NCBI GenBank assembly: GCA_025359445.1 | Contig: JANYGB010000049.1 | Span: 49,386 to 113,385 of the forward strand | Origin: Sphingomonadaceae bacterium | GTDB lineage: Bacteria; Pseudomonadota; Alphaproteobacteria; Sphingomonadales; Sphingomonadaceae | DNA length: 64,000 nucleotides | Direction: 5' to 3' | Part shown: piece by piece, positions 43,214 to 51,950 of the stretch | Layout of the letters: each line of letters begins with the position of its first letter | Numbering within the stretch: the stretch's first letter is position 1 | Position numbers and translations under genes: made by a program | Notes under the pieces: generated by a model | Seen by the model: the letters and a program-made list of their open reading frames with translations, nothing else | Told to the model about the DNA's origin: nothing | The model's database searches: none

Positions 43214-43903
43214 ATGCTGACCCGCAAGCAGCACGAACTGATCCGTTTTATCCAGGTCCGGCTCGAAGAATCCGGCGTTTCGCCTTCGTTTGAAGAAATG
43301 AAGGAAGCGCTCGACCTGAAGTCGAAGTCGGGGGTGCACCGCTTGATTTCGGCGCTCGAGGAACGCGGCTTCATCCGCCGCCTGCCCAACCGGGCGCGCG
43401 CGCTCGAAGTGATCCGCCAGCCCGAAGACGTGTCCAACAAGACGCCGGTGCTCGCTGCCAACAGCAACGCCGGTGCCGCCGTAATTCGGCCGCCCGAACG
43501 CCGCCCGGCCCCGGCCAACGACGTGATCGAAATTCCGCTCCACGGCCGGATTGCCGCTGGCATGCCGATCGAAGCACTGGAAACGGGAGCGATGCTGCCG
43601 GTGCCGGCTGCCCTGCTCGGCGCAGGAGAACATTACGCGCTCGAGGTTTCGGGCGATTCAATGATCGAAGCGGGCATTCTGGATGGCGATTACGCGCTGA
43701 TCCGCCGCACCGACACTGCCCGCGACGGCGAAATCGTCGTGGCGCTGGTCCGCGGCGAGGAAGCGACACTGAAGTATCTGCGTCGTCAGGATGGCCGTGT
43801 GCGGCTCGATCCGGCCAATGCGGCTTACGAACCGCAAGTGTATGAGCCGCGCGAAGTTGTGGTTCAGGGCAAGCTGGCTGGTCTGCTGCGGCGCTATCAC
43901 TGA
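43214..43903 (+). CDS. lexA: SOS repressor LexA
   Basis: Represses DNA-damage genes and cleaves itself when stimulated by RecA. The 229-residue protein has an N-terminal winged helix ([20 protein letters not shown], then [20 protein letters not shown]) and a C-terminal S24 peptidase domain. The cleavage bond is Ala115-Gly116 in RIAAGMP and the catalytic dyad is Ser149 (SGDSM) and Lys187 (EATLKYL). The start follows from the family N-terminus; the open frame extends upstream to 43142, through the SOS boxes. The end overlaps the convergent comEC by seven bases. Confidence 0.97.
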   Translation: MLTRKQHELIRFIQVRLEESGVSPSFEEMKEALDLKSKSGVHRLISALEERGFIRRLPNRARALEVIRQPEDVSNKTPVLAANSNAGAAVIRPPERRPAPANDVIEIPLHGRIAAGMPIEALETGAMLPVPAALLGAGEHYALEVSGDSMIEAGILDGDYALIRRTDTARDGEIVVALVRGEEATLKYLRRQDGRVRLDPANAAYEPQVYEPREVVVQGKLAGLLRRYH

Positions 43904-46150
43904 GGTTTGGCAATAACCGCGGTGGCAGCGTCGGCATCGGCGGTGCCGCTCGGTTGCGGGGCGAATAGCTTGCGCGGCAGGCGTTCGGGCGGATTCCACC
44001 ACCCATGCGCGCCCTCACCCTCGGCGACGCTGGCGATTTCCCCCCGCGCAAAATCGATGGTCAATCCGCCGCTGCGTTCAAGCAGGTCGCGGTCGGCCTT
44101 GAGCCAGCGCGGCTTGCAGGACCACGGCAAGTAGCGTTCGGAGATCACCACATCGGCCCGCTCGCACGCCGCAGCCAGCGCGCGTTCGGAAACCATAGCC
44201 TTGCCGCGCACCATCAGGATCCGCCATTCGCGTCCCCCGCGGTTTAGGGTGATCGAACAGTAGCCCGGATTGCACCGCGCGCCCGGCCAGCCATCGAGCA
44301 GGCGCATTTCACCGGACATACCCGCGCTCTCGGTCAGGTTGCTGCGGGTATAGTCGCTGCGGCTGTCGCGCAGCACTAGCAGCTCGCCCGCCGACTCGCC
44401 GGTAATGCCGACATGGCGGCCGTCGCCTGAAATCAGCAAATCGGGCGATCGAACCTGGAGCAGCAAGATGAGTCCCAGCGCCGCCGGAACCAGACACTGG
44501 TCCGCGCCACAGCGCCAGCCAAAGCCCGCCAGAAACGAACAACGCGAAGGCACCCTCGCCCATCGCCGGCATGATCGTCACCGCGCCGGGCATTGCTGCG
44601 GTCCAGTGCGCCAGCACGAGCAACAGTTCGAGTGATTTGCCTGCCAGCCACCAGAACGGCGCCCCCGCGCCAACCGTATCGAACAACAACGCCAGCGCGA
44701 TCAGGGGCATCGAGGCCAGTGTGGTCAAGGGGATCGCGATGACATTGGCGAGCGCGCCGTACACCCCGGCGCGGTGGAAATGGAACAGGCCGATCGGCAT
44801 CAGCGCCAGCTCGATCACCACGCCAGTCAGCAGCAGCATCGCCAATTGCCGTGACCAGCGCGCCCACAGCGGCTCCTCACGCGGCGCATTAAAAGCCCGC
44901 ATTGGTGCGGCGCTGTGCAACGAAACAATCGCGATGACCGAGGCAAAGCTCATTTGAAACCCTGGACTGATAACAGCTTCGGGCCAGACCAGCAGTACCA
45001 GCAATGCTCCCACCGCAATCATCCGCATGCTCAGCGGCTCGCGCCCCAGCACCAGCGCCAGCATGACCAAGACGGCGGCGATGCACGAGCGGATCGTCGG
45101 CACTTCGGCTCCGGTCAGCGCCGTGTAGAATATTCCGGCCCCAGCCCCCGCTCCGGCCGCCAGGATCGGCACCCTTACTCGAAGCGCGAGCCACGGGAAC
45201 AGGGCAAGCAGCCGCTGCGTGATGAAATATGCTCCGGCGATGACCGCGCTGACATGCAAGCCGCTGATCGAGAGCAGATGAGTGAGTCCCGCATCGCGCA
45301 TTGCATCTTCGTCCTCGGGCGCAATCGCTCCGCGATCGCCGCTGGCGAAGGCTGCTGCCAATGCGCCAGGTGATCCTTGCAGATGTTCACGGACATGGTG
45401 CGAGAGACTGCGTTGCAATCGCCGCAAGGCGCTGTCCTGATCGCCCGGGCTGACCACGTTAACCGGGCCGAGCACCGAACCGGTCGCGGCGATCCCGGAG
45501 AACCACGCGGCGCGGGCAAAATCGTAACCGCCTGGCAGCATCGGCGGCGCGGGTGGGACTAGTCTCGCCCGCAGCCGCACTACCGCGCCTTCGGCCAGGT
45601 CAGGCCGGTCGTCGGCGCTATCGAGGTTGACGCGAACCTGCATTGCCCGGTCCGTTTGAGGATCCCGGGTGGCGACCCGCAGACGGACCCGCGCCTGGGC
45701 CGGTTGCTCTTCACGCACCAGCAGCCGCCCCGATAGCCAAGTCACAGTTGGCCGCACGATTGGCTCAGTTCCGACCAGAGAAGACTTCGCCCAGACGAAG
45801 CTGCAGCCTACCGCCACGCTCAATCCGGCCAATATCACGCTGCGCCTCAGGAACGGAAACCGGCCCTCGGCACGCAGCGCTGCCGCAACCCCTAGCACCA
45901 GTGCCAGCGCCGCCGTAATAACTCCCAGCCACTGCCAAGCGTTGCTCGCAGCAAACCACGCGGCGATCCCCGCAGAAAATGCCACAACGAGCCAATTGGC
46001 CAGTTCAAATTGCGAAGCGGCGAGGAATTGTTCGGCTCGTGCAAGTCCGCTGGACAAGTCCGGAAGCTTGCGCCAATACTTATGCTGCAATGCAGCGCTT
46101 TGCGGCGCTTCACTGCCCATCGGCACCAGGGGTGTGGCATCACTGGCCAT
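43897..46150 (-). pseudogene. comEC: DNA-uptake channel ComEC/Rec2, frameshifted
   Basis: Inner-membrane channel for single-stranded DNA in natural transformation. The first frame (46150 to about 44500) encodes the DUF4131 region and the Competence domain with many membrane helices (DAGLTHLLSISGLHVSAVIA, ISPGFQMSFASVIAIVSLHS). Near 44491-44500, in the minus-strand sequence CCAGTGTCTGG, the frame must change by one base. After it the second frame continues the protein (CLVPAALGLILLLQVRSPDL, LLISGDGRHVGITGESAGEL) down to the stop at 43897. The joined product would be about 750 residues, normal for the group. A single-base error in the assembly cannot be excluded. It is divergent from gltA. Confidence 0.82.
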
Positions 46151-46357
46151 GGTGGTACCTGACAGGAAGCAGCGCGTGATGGCAAGCGTGCCAGCGGAAT
46201 CTCCGGGCAAGGCCCTTAGGGCAATGCTAACCAGTTGGTTTCCTCTGCCGGGTAAACATTAATCGCCGGAATGGCTGGCGCGGGATGCGATCTTGGGGCA
46301 GATGCTGCCTCAAAGCGGATCGCTCGCCCGGTCCGGTCAGCATGAGGAGTTTTAGAG

Positions 46358-47641
46358 GTGAATAACGACGCCAGGCTGATCGCAGGCAATGATGAATACG
46401 CCTATCCAGTCGTTTCGGGATCAGTCGGCCCCGACGTGATCGATATCCGCAAGCTATATTCCGAAACCGGAATGTTTACTTACGATCCCGGGTTCACCTC
46501 GACCGCGAGCTGCGAAAGCGCGCTGACCTATATCGATGGCGACGAAGGCGTGCTGCTCCACCGTGGATACCCGATCGGCCAGTTGGCCGAACATTCCAGC
46601 TTCATGGAAGTTAGCTACCTGCTGCTGAATGGTGAGCTGCCAAGCCCCGGCCAGCTCAAGGATTTCAGCTACACGATCAGCCGCCATACAATGCTGCACG
46701 AGCAGTTGATGACCTTCTATCGCGGTTTTCGCCGCGACGCGCATCCGATGGCGATCATGTGCGGCGTGGTCGGCGCGCTGTCGGCGTTTTATCACGATTC
46801 GACCGATATTGCCGATCCGGTGCACCGCAAGATCAGCTCGCACCGTCTGGTTGCCAAGATGCCCACGATTGCGGCAGCGGCTTACAAGTATTCGGTTGGT
46901 CAGCCGTTTGTCTATCCCGACAATTCGCTGAGTTACACCGGCAATTTCCTGCGCATGACTTTTGGCGTTCCGGCCGAGAAGTATGAAGTCAACCCGGTCG
47001 TTGAGCGTGCGCTCGACCGGATTTTCATCCTCCACGCCGATCACGAGCAAAATGCCTCGACCTCGACCGTGCGGCTTGCCGGCTCGTCTGGAGCCAACCC
47101 CTTTGCGTGCATTGCTGCCGGGATAGCGTGTCTGTGGGGTCCGGCGCATGGCGGGGCCAACGAGGCCGCGCTCAACATGCTCAAAGAGATCGGCACTCCC
47201 GATCAGATCCCGCACTACATCGCGCGCGCCAAGGACAAGAACGATCCTTTCCGCCTGATGGGTTTCGGCCACCGAGTCTACAAGAACTACGATCCACGTG
47301 CGACGGTGATGCAACAGACGGTGCGAGAAGTGCTCGCCGCGTTGAAGGTGAAAGATCCGATTTTCGACGTTGCGTTACAGCTTGAAGAGATGGCGCTGAA
47401 CGACCCGTATTTCATCGAAAAGAAGCTGTTCCCCAACGTGGATTTCTACTCTGGGATCATCCTCTCGGCGATCGGCTTCCCGACCACCATGTTCACCGTG
47501 CTGTTCGCGCTGGCGCGCACCGTGGGCTGGGTAGCGCAGTGGAACGAGATGATTTCGGACCCCGGCCAGAAAATCGGCCGCCCGCGCCAACTCTACACCG
47601 GCCCGACCTCGCGCGATTACGTTTCGCTCGACAAGCGCTAA
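46358..47641 (+). CDS. gltA: Citrate synthase
   Basis: Condenses oxaloacetate and acetyl-CoA, the entry to the TCA cycle. The 427-residue type II (hexameric, NADH-sensitive type) enzyme begins [20 protein letters not shown]. It has [51 protein letters not shown] and the terminal [11 protein letters not shown] with active-site residues. The start is GTG at 46358, with AGGAG at about 46345. Confidence 0.96.
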   Translation: MNNDARLIAGNDEYAYPVVSGSVGPDVIDIRKLYSETGMFTYDPGFTSTASCESALTYIDGDEGVLLHRGYPIGQLAEHSSFMEVSYLLLNGELPSPGQLKDFSYTISRHTMLHEQLMTFYRGFRRDAHPMAIMCGVVGALSAFYHDSTDIADPVHRKISSHRLVAKMPTIAAAAYKYSVGQPFVYPDNSLSYTGNFLRMTFGVPAEKYEVNPVVERALDRIFILHADHEQNASTSTVRLAGSSGANPFACIAAGIACLWGPAHGGANEAALNMLKEIGTPDQIPHYIARAKDKNDPFRLMGFGHRVYKNYDPRATVMQQTVREVLAALKVKDPIFDVALQLEEMALNDPYFIEKKLFPNVDFYSGIILSAIGFPTTMFTVLFALARTVGWVAQWNEMISDPGQKIGRPRQLYTGPTSRDYVSLDKR

Positions 47642-47699
47642 ACAATAGGGGACACCTGGCGCCAAGGCACACGAAACGTGCCTGCGGGGGAGATTTTCT

Positions 47700-47903
47700 A
47701 TGAAATCGCTGATTACGATTGTTGGAGCGTTGGCCGTGGTTGCGGGCGTATTTTTTGCGCTTCAAGGCCTTGGGATTATCATGTGGCCCGCGGACAGCTT
47801 CATGCTGGCGGATCGTCAATGGGTATATAACGGCGCGATTATCGCAGCTGTCGGACTATTGGCTATCGTTCTGGTGCGCCGTGGTGGGAGCCAGAGCCAG
47901 TAA
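47700..47903 (+). CDS. Small two-helix membrane protein
   Basis: A 67-residue product with helix 1 LITIVGALAVVAGVFFALQG, a short loop WPADSFMLADRQW and helix 2 YNGAIIAAVGLLAIVLV, ending in RRGGSQSQ. GGGGGAG lies ten bases before the ATG, and a small hairpin (AGGCAC 47665-47670 with GTGCCT 47678-47683) precedes it. Similar short proteins of unknown function are frequent in sphingomonads. Its last 48 bases overlap the convergent kinase-like gene. Confidence 0.75.
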   Translation: MKSLITIVGALAVVAGVFFALQGLGIIMWPADSFMLADRQWVYNGAIIAAVGLLAIVLVRRGGSQSQ

Positions 47904-49286
47904 GTCGGCGGGCACTTCCAAAATAAATCGCGCGCCCTGCCCGGGCGCGCTTTCAACCAGCAAGTCACCGCCCATCGCGCGGGCCAGACGGCGTGAGATG
48001 TAAAGGCCAAGTCCCGAGCCGCCGTCTTCGCCGCTGCGCCCGAGTCGTTCGAACTTCTCGAACACCTTGACCTGCTGGACTTCAGTCAACCCGGGCCCCT
48101 GATCCGCGACGATGATCCGCGCCCGGTTGCCAGCATCCTCAAGCCTGATCCAGACCGAGGAATTGTCCGGCGCGTAGCGGATTGCGTTACCAACCAGATT
48201 GAGCAAGACCTGCAAGACCCGGCGGAATTCGGCGATTGCGGGCAATGTTTCACCCAGCTTGGGCGCGTCGATGGCGATCCCGCGCTCGTTGGCGCGAACT
48301 CCAAGAATTCCAGCTGCCCGGCGCGCCACATCCGCCAAGTCGATCCGGTCGGGCGCAGTGTTGAACTGTTCGGCTTCAACCACTTCAAGATCTGCCAGGT
48401 CTTCGACCAGGGCAAGCAAATGCTGACCGGCGGAGGCGATGTCGGCGGCATACTGGCTGTATTCCTCGGCCAGCGGCCCTGCCATCCGGGTGCGGATTGT
48501 CTCGGCGTTGGCGATAATGCGGGCGATCGGTTGGCGCAGAACCGGGGCAATGTCGCGGCCGACCAGTCCTTGGCTATTGCTCGGCAAGAGGACGCTTGGC
48601 GCTCCAGGTTCTCCCCGCACCGCCAACGGGGTCTCGGCAGTCAGGCATAATTCAAAACCGAGCGGACTGCCGCCGGGAACTTCATGCGGGAGCAAGTTGG
48701 CGCGCCAGCGCCGGGCCGATCCCGAGATTATGACTTCTGCCCCATCGAGTAAGCGCCAATGCATCGGCTGCTTGTGCGCCGCACCGTCGATTTCGACAAA
48801 ATCTGTCCACGGCCGCCCCAGCCCGGCCTGCATCGCCGCCGTCAGCTCGGCCAGATCGGCTGCGCTCGTCTCAACGCTGCGGAGTGCCTGGAGTGGATCG
48901 AGCTGCGCAGTCAGTTCGGCAAGTGTCCGATCGATTGCCGCACGATGTTCGGTGATCGCTGCCGGATTCTCGGGCGCGAGCGGGCTACCTTGCCAACTGG
49001 TTACGCGGATGGTGCAACCGTCACCGATTTGCGCCGACCCGACCTCGACCCACGCCGTAATTATTTCATGCCCATCGTGCGCACGGATAACCCGCGCCAG
49101 TTTGAGCCCGAACGCTTGGGCCTTCGCGACCAGTTCATGCAGCGCAGGAATTGCAATTGTACCAGGTATCGTGCCTCCGCAGGCCAGTTGCAAACTGGCC
49201 AGAGGTTCGCCGGCGCTGACCAGTTGGCCGTCTGAGTCGCACCGTCCAATTGCCAGAACCTGCTCAGCTTCACGCATTCTGCTCAA
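47856..49286 (-). CDS. PleC/DivJ-like histidine kinase lacking the phosphoacceptor histidine
   Basis: A 476-residue cytoplasmic protein. Residues 1-235 look like degenerate PAS-type sensing domains. At 244-254 the dimerisation helix reads RDIAPVLRQPI where PleC/DivJ-type kinases have SHELRTPL, so the histidine position is Pro248. The remainder of the helix is family-like (AAEEYSQYAADIASAGQHLL region, 274-291). The ATPase domain looks intact: N-box with Asn367 (LLNLVGNAIRYAP), DQGPGL (395-400) and the G-box GGSGLGLYISRRL. It may bind ATP and signal allosterically, as proposed for the tyrosine-bearing DivL. It is the last gene of a four-gene operon, overlapping its upstream neighbour by four bases. 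Confidence 0.85.
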   Translation of the reverse strand: MSRMREAEQVLAIGRCDSDGQLVSAGEPLASLQLACGGTIPGTIAIPALHELVAKAQAFGLKLARVIRAHDGHEIITAWVEVGSAQIGDGCTIRVTSWQGSPLAPENPAAITEHRAAIDRTLAELTAQLDPLQALRSVETSAADLAELTAAMQAGLGRPWTDFVEIDGAAHKQPMHWRLLDGAEVIISGSARRWRANLLPHEVPGGSPLGFELCLTAETPLAVRGEPGAPSVLLPSNSQGLVGRDIAPVLRQPIARIIANAETIRTRMAGPLAEEYSQYAADIASAGQHLLALVEDLADLEVVEAEQFNTAPDRIDLADVARRAAGILGVRANERGIAIDAPKLGETLPAIAEFRRVLQVLLNLVGNAIRYAPDNSSVWIRLEDAGNRARIIVADQGPGLTEVQQVKVFEKFERLGRSGEDGGSGLGLYISRRLARAMGGDLLVESAPGQGARFILEVPADLLALAPTTAHQNDSQ

Positions 49287-50263
49287 CCGCCCGGAAAGCT
49301 GGCCGAGCGGGCAAGCAGTGCCGCCGCTTGGTCAGAGCCCAGTAGTTCGAACCCAAGGGGCAAGGCCACTTCGGGATGCAATGATACGAATTGCTCTTCG
49401 ATCATCCGTGGCTTCAGGCCCGAAGCCCGCAGTGCGAGCGCTAACCGCGCAAGTTGGCCTTCGTTGGTGGCGAGGACTGCCATGTCGCGGTCCTGGCCCG
49501 AAGCCAACGCCAGCGCGCTGACAAAAATGCCGACACCAGCATGCGTAATCGCCAGCGCCGCAGTCGCGCCGCCTCCCATCCCAGTTACGATGCGCGAGAT
49601 CAGACCCAGTCTGGTGCGGCTTTCGTCGAACTGGCCGCGAATAACCTGCTCAGCCTGCACCGCCGCTGGCTGGACTGCTGGATCGTCGCCAACATGGCCG
49701 CGCAGGGCAAGCAGCGCCGCATGAAGAAGGTCACCCGGCAATTCGCTCAGCGGCAATTGCATCCGGCGTTGTCTGGTTGCAAAACGGGCCTGCGAAGCGA
49801 GCAAAGCCATGGCGCTTGAAGCGACCGCCGCATCGCTTGATGCTATCAATGCCTGCAACAGCGGTGCCAGCACCGGGTCAAGCCCCAATCGTGCCTGCAT
49901 CCGCTCGGTTAGCTGCCATTCGAGCGCGAGCGCATGAACGTGTGCCAGAAAGGCATTGTGACCAACCAGGCTTTCGACCAACGCTGATACCTGGTCGGGC
50001 GAATGGTCACGGTCGTCGGGATTGCCGGCGGCGATAGCCAGCTCGGTCAAGATCTGACGCGCGACGTCCGCCATCATCCCGCGAACTCGCGCGATGATCT
50101 CATCGCTGAATACCGAATGCTCGTCATTGGCCAGCAGATGCCGCAGGATCGGCGCAATTGTCCCGATCAAGGCATCGCCGTGTGCCAGCTCGTCACGCAA
50201 GACGATCTCGACGCTACCATTCACGTCCAGCTGAGCAATATCTTGGTCCATGGGCTTGGCCAT
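49283..50263 (-). CDS. DUF2336-like helical repeat protein
   Basis: A 326-residue, Leu/Ala-rich helical protein with no membrane segments or signal peptide. Features such as LRDELAHGDALIGTIAPILR, LLANDEHSVFSDEIIARVRG, and ATNEGQLARLALALRASGLK resemble the alphaproteobacterial DUF2336 family of alpha-helical repeat proteins; this assignment is from memory and tentative. Members often occur beside signalling genes. It lies 12 bases after the membrane-protein gene and is coupled to the kinase-like gene by an ATGA overlap. Confidence 0.6.
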   Translation of the reverse strand: MAKPMDQDIAQLDVNGSVEIVLRDELAHGDALIGTIAPILRHLLANDEHSVFSDEIIARVRGMMADVARQILTELAIAAGNPDDRDHSPDQVSALVESLVGHNAFLAHVHALALEWQLTERMQARLGLDPVLAPLLQALIASSDAAVASSAMALLASQARFATRQRRMQLPLSELPGDLLHAALLALRGHVGDDPAVQPAAVQAEQVIRGQFDESRTRLGLISRIVTGMGGGATAALAITHAGVGIFVSALALASGQDRDMAVLATNEGQLARLALALRASGLKPRMIEEQFVSLHPEVALPLGFELLGSDQAAALLARSASFPGG

Positions 50264-50275
50264 AGCGCTGCTTGG

Positions 50276-51469
50276 TTAAAGTCGCGTTAGCCGCGATTTG
50301 CTGCCGAGCAGCGCCAGCGCCGCTATCGCCGCAACAACTGCCCCGCCATGCGCCGCCTCGCTGCCGATGCGGCCGAGGATCGCGCCCATCAGCGCCAGCG
50401 AAAGCAAACTGCGATCGGTTAGCCAAGCACCCCAGCGACCATCATGGATCGCTGCGACGATACGCAATTGCGCAATCAGCATGAACGGCGGGAACATCCG
50501 GTCGAGCAAAGAATGTGCCGGATCGACCCCCGCTCCCCAAGCAAACAGAACGACGATTACCGAGTCGAGCGCCCAGCCATAAACTGCAAGACTGTCGATC
50601 CCGCTGCGTTTTGGTGCTGCTTCATGCTCGATCCGGGCGAGCAAAGCTGCACTTTCGCGCAAAATCCACCCCATCGCCGTCAGCCCCAATCCGAGCACCG
50701 GCAAAGTGAACCAACCCGCGCCCAGGGCCAGCAAAGCAAGCACCACCGCTGCGATCACTAAAGCGCGTGACCCGGTCCCGGCGTGCAACAAGGCCGGCCC
50801 GAAGCTGCGCACTGCCAGCAGCGCGAGCCCCCGCGCCGGGCCGAGCGGCACCGTATCACGCGTGCGCTGGCGGATCCATTGTGGTTCGATTGTATGCGCT
50901 TCGGCGTCACTGCGCACCAGGGTCCAAAACAGCCCGTCTTGCCCCGGGGTAGGAATTCCGCGTTGCTTGATCCCGGCTTGCAAGGCGATCCGTTGCAACG
51001 CTGATATTGCATCGCAATCGGCCGGCAGCGTAGCGATCTGCTCGACCAGTCGTCCGGGAATCCGGATCGCTCCGGCAGCCGCGTGATTTAAGTCAATTCG
51101 CTCAAACCCTGCGGCCATGCCCTGCTCAACCGGCTGAACCAGCACACCTTGGCTCTCGGACAAAAGGTCGACTGTTTCGGCAGTTGAGCTAAACAGTCCA
51201 TCGGCAAACGCTATAATTTCGTCGCCGGTATTTATGAGTCCGAGCAGGGGGCGTGGCCCGGAAATGACGTTAAACTGCGCCCCGCGCGCTTCGGCGAGGT
51301 GCTGCAACTGAACAATGTCCGGCGTTAACGCTGGCGCGAGGCAGATGATCCGCTCGCATTCCAGCGCGAGAGCAATGCCCAGTTGCTGCCGCGCTACTGT
51401 AAGCCCCCCGACGCGCAAAAAAGCGCGCGGAACGTAGCCCTCGGATGAGGGTTCGACCAAAGATAACAA
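50276..51469 (-). CDS. Membrane protein with N-terminal nucleotidyltransferase-like region
   Basis: A 397-residue protein I cannot place. Residues 1-125 resemble a Rossmann/NTP-transferase fold (FLRVGGLTVARQQLGIALAL, RIICLAPALTPDI, GDEIIAFADGLFSS) but lack a clear GxGxR nucleotide motif. Residues about 225-390 hold four to five membrane helices (VIAAVVLALLALGAGWFTLP, SVIVVLFAWGAG, LLSLALMGAILGRI). The layout recalls sugar-nucleotidyltransferase/CDP-alcohol phosphotransferase fusions, yet I see no CDP-alcohol motif. The start is TTG at 51469 (a second TTG follows nine bases later), so the N-terminus is uncertain. It is the second gene of the operon. Confidence 0.6.
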   Translation of the reverse strand: MLSLVEPSSEGYVPRAFLRVGGLTVARQQLGIALALECERIICLAPALTPDIVQLQHLAEARGAQFNVISGPRPLLGLINTGDEIIAFADGLFSSTAETVDLLSESQGVLVQPVEQGMAAGFERIDLNHAAAGAIRIPGRLVEQIATLPADCDAISALQRIALQAGIKQRGIPTPGQDGLFWTLVRSDAEAHTIEPQWIRQRTRDTVPLGPARGLALLAVRSFGPALLHAGTGSRALVIAAVVLALLALGAGWFTLPVLGLGLTAMGWILRESAALLARIEHEAAPKRSGIDSLAVYGWALDSVIVVLFAWGAGVDPAHSLLDRMFPPFMLIAQLRIVAAIHDGRWGAWLTDRSLLSLALMGAILGRIGSEAAHGGAVVAAIAALALLGSKSRLTRL

Positions 51470-51577
51470 CGCGACCCGCAGCCTCTTTCTCCGTGCAATC
51501 GGGGTTAAGGCCAGCGCTTTTAGGGGAGGCTGTGCGCAGTGCCAAGCGAATGCGCTATCACATGCTGGGGCACTGCT

Positions 51578-51880
51578 TCAAGCAGCTGAAAAATCATCCA
51601 GAAACAACGCAATCCGGCGCAATACGCTGGGATCGCTCGGGGCCCCATCAATTGCTTCTTCGGCCAGCACCATTAGCGTCTCGGCATGAAAACTGGCGGC
51701 GACACCTTTCAAGCGCAGTGCCGCCATCTGCCAATTCCCATCACAGCGGGATCGCCGCATCAAGTCGAGTTGTCGCGCAACACTATCACTAAATGCCTGA
51801 CGTAGTTCATGAAACAGCGCGGGATCAGCGCCCGCAGCAGCGGCGAGGGTAGCGTCGAGAGCACCTGCTTCGTAAGCCAT
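51578..51880 (-). CDS. Hpt-like domain protein lacking the phosphoacceptor histidine
   Basis: A 100-residue, all-helical protein. The segment NWQMAALRLKGVAASFHAET aligns with the Hpt consensus AHTLKGAAANxGA, but the histidine position is Leu55 (LRLKG). The later LxxLAEEAIDG also fits the Hpt fold. It may be a degenerate phosphotransfer-like domain used for binding. It is the first gene of the minus-strand operon that ends with the kinase-like gene, and it is divergent from the TipN-like gene across a palindrome. Confidence 0.7.
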   Translation of the reverse strand: MAYEAGALDATLAAAAGADPALFHELRQAFSDSVARQLDLMRRSRCDGNWQMAALRLKGVAASFHAETLMVLAEEAIDGAPSDPSVLRRIALFLDDFSAA

Positions 51881-51900
51881 ATTCAGGGCGGTAACAGCCA

Positions 51901-51924
51901 GTGGTTAAACCAGGGTTTATCCAC
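51901..51924. promoter_or_regulatory. 24-bp palindrome in a divergent promoter region
   Basis: GTGGTTAAACC (51901-51911) and GGTTTATCCAC (51914-51924) are reverse complements with a single mismatch, separated by AG. The palindrome lies in the 70-base gap between the divergent Hpt-like gene (start 51880) and the TipN-like gene (start 51951). It is a good candidate for an operator shared by both. Confidence 0.55.
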
Positions 51925-51950
51925 CGCTCATTCATGGTAAACAGGTCGCC

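Noticed and set aside
44480..44510. Programmed ribosomal frameshift in comEC
   Set aside because: There is no heptameric slippery sequence or repeated base run at the shift point, so mutation or sequencing error is more likely.
47665..47683. Terminator after gltA
   Set aside because: The AGGCAC/GTGCCT hairpin has only six pairs and no T-run, and it sits directly before the ribosome-binding site of the next gene.
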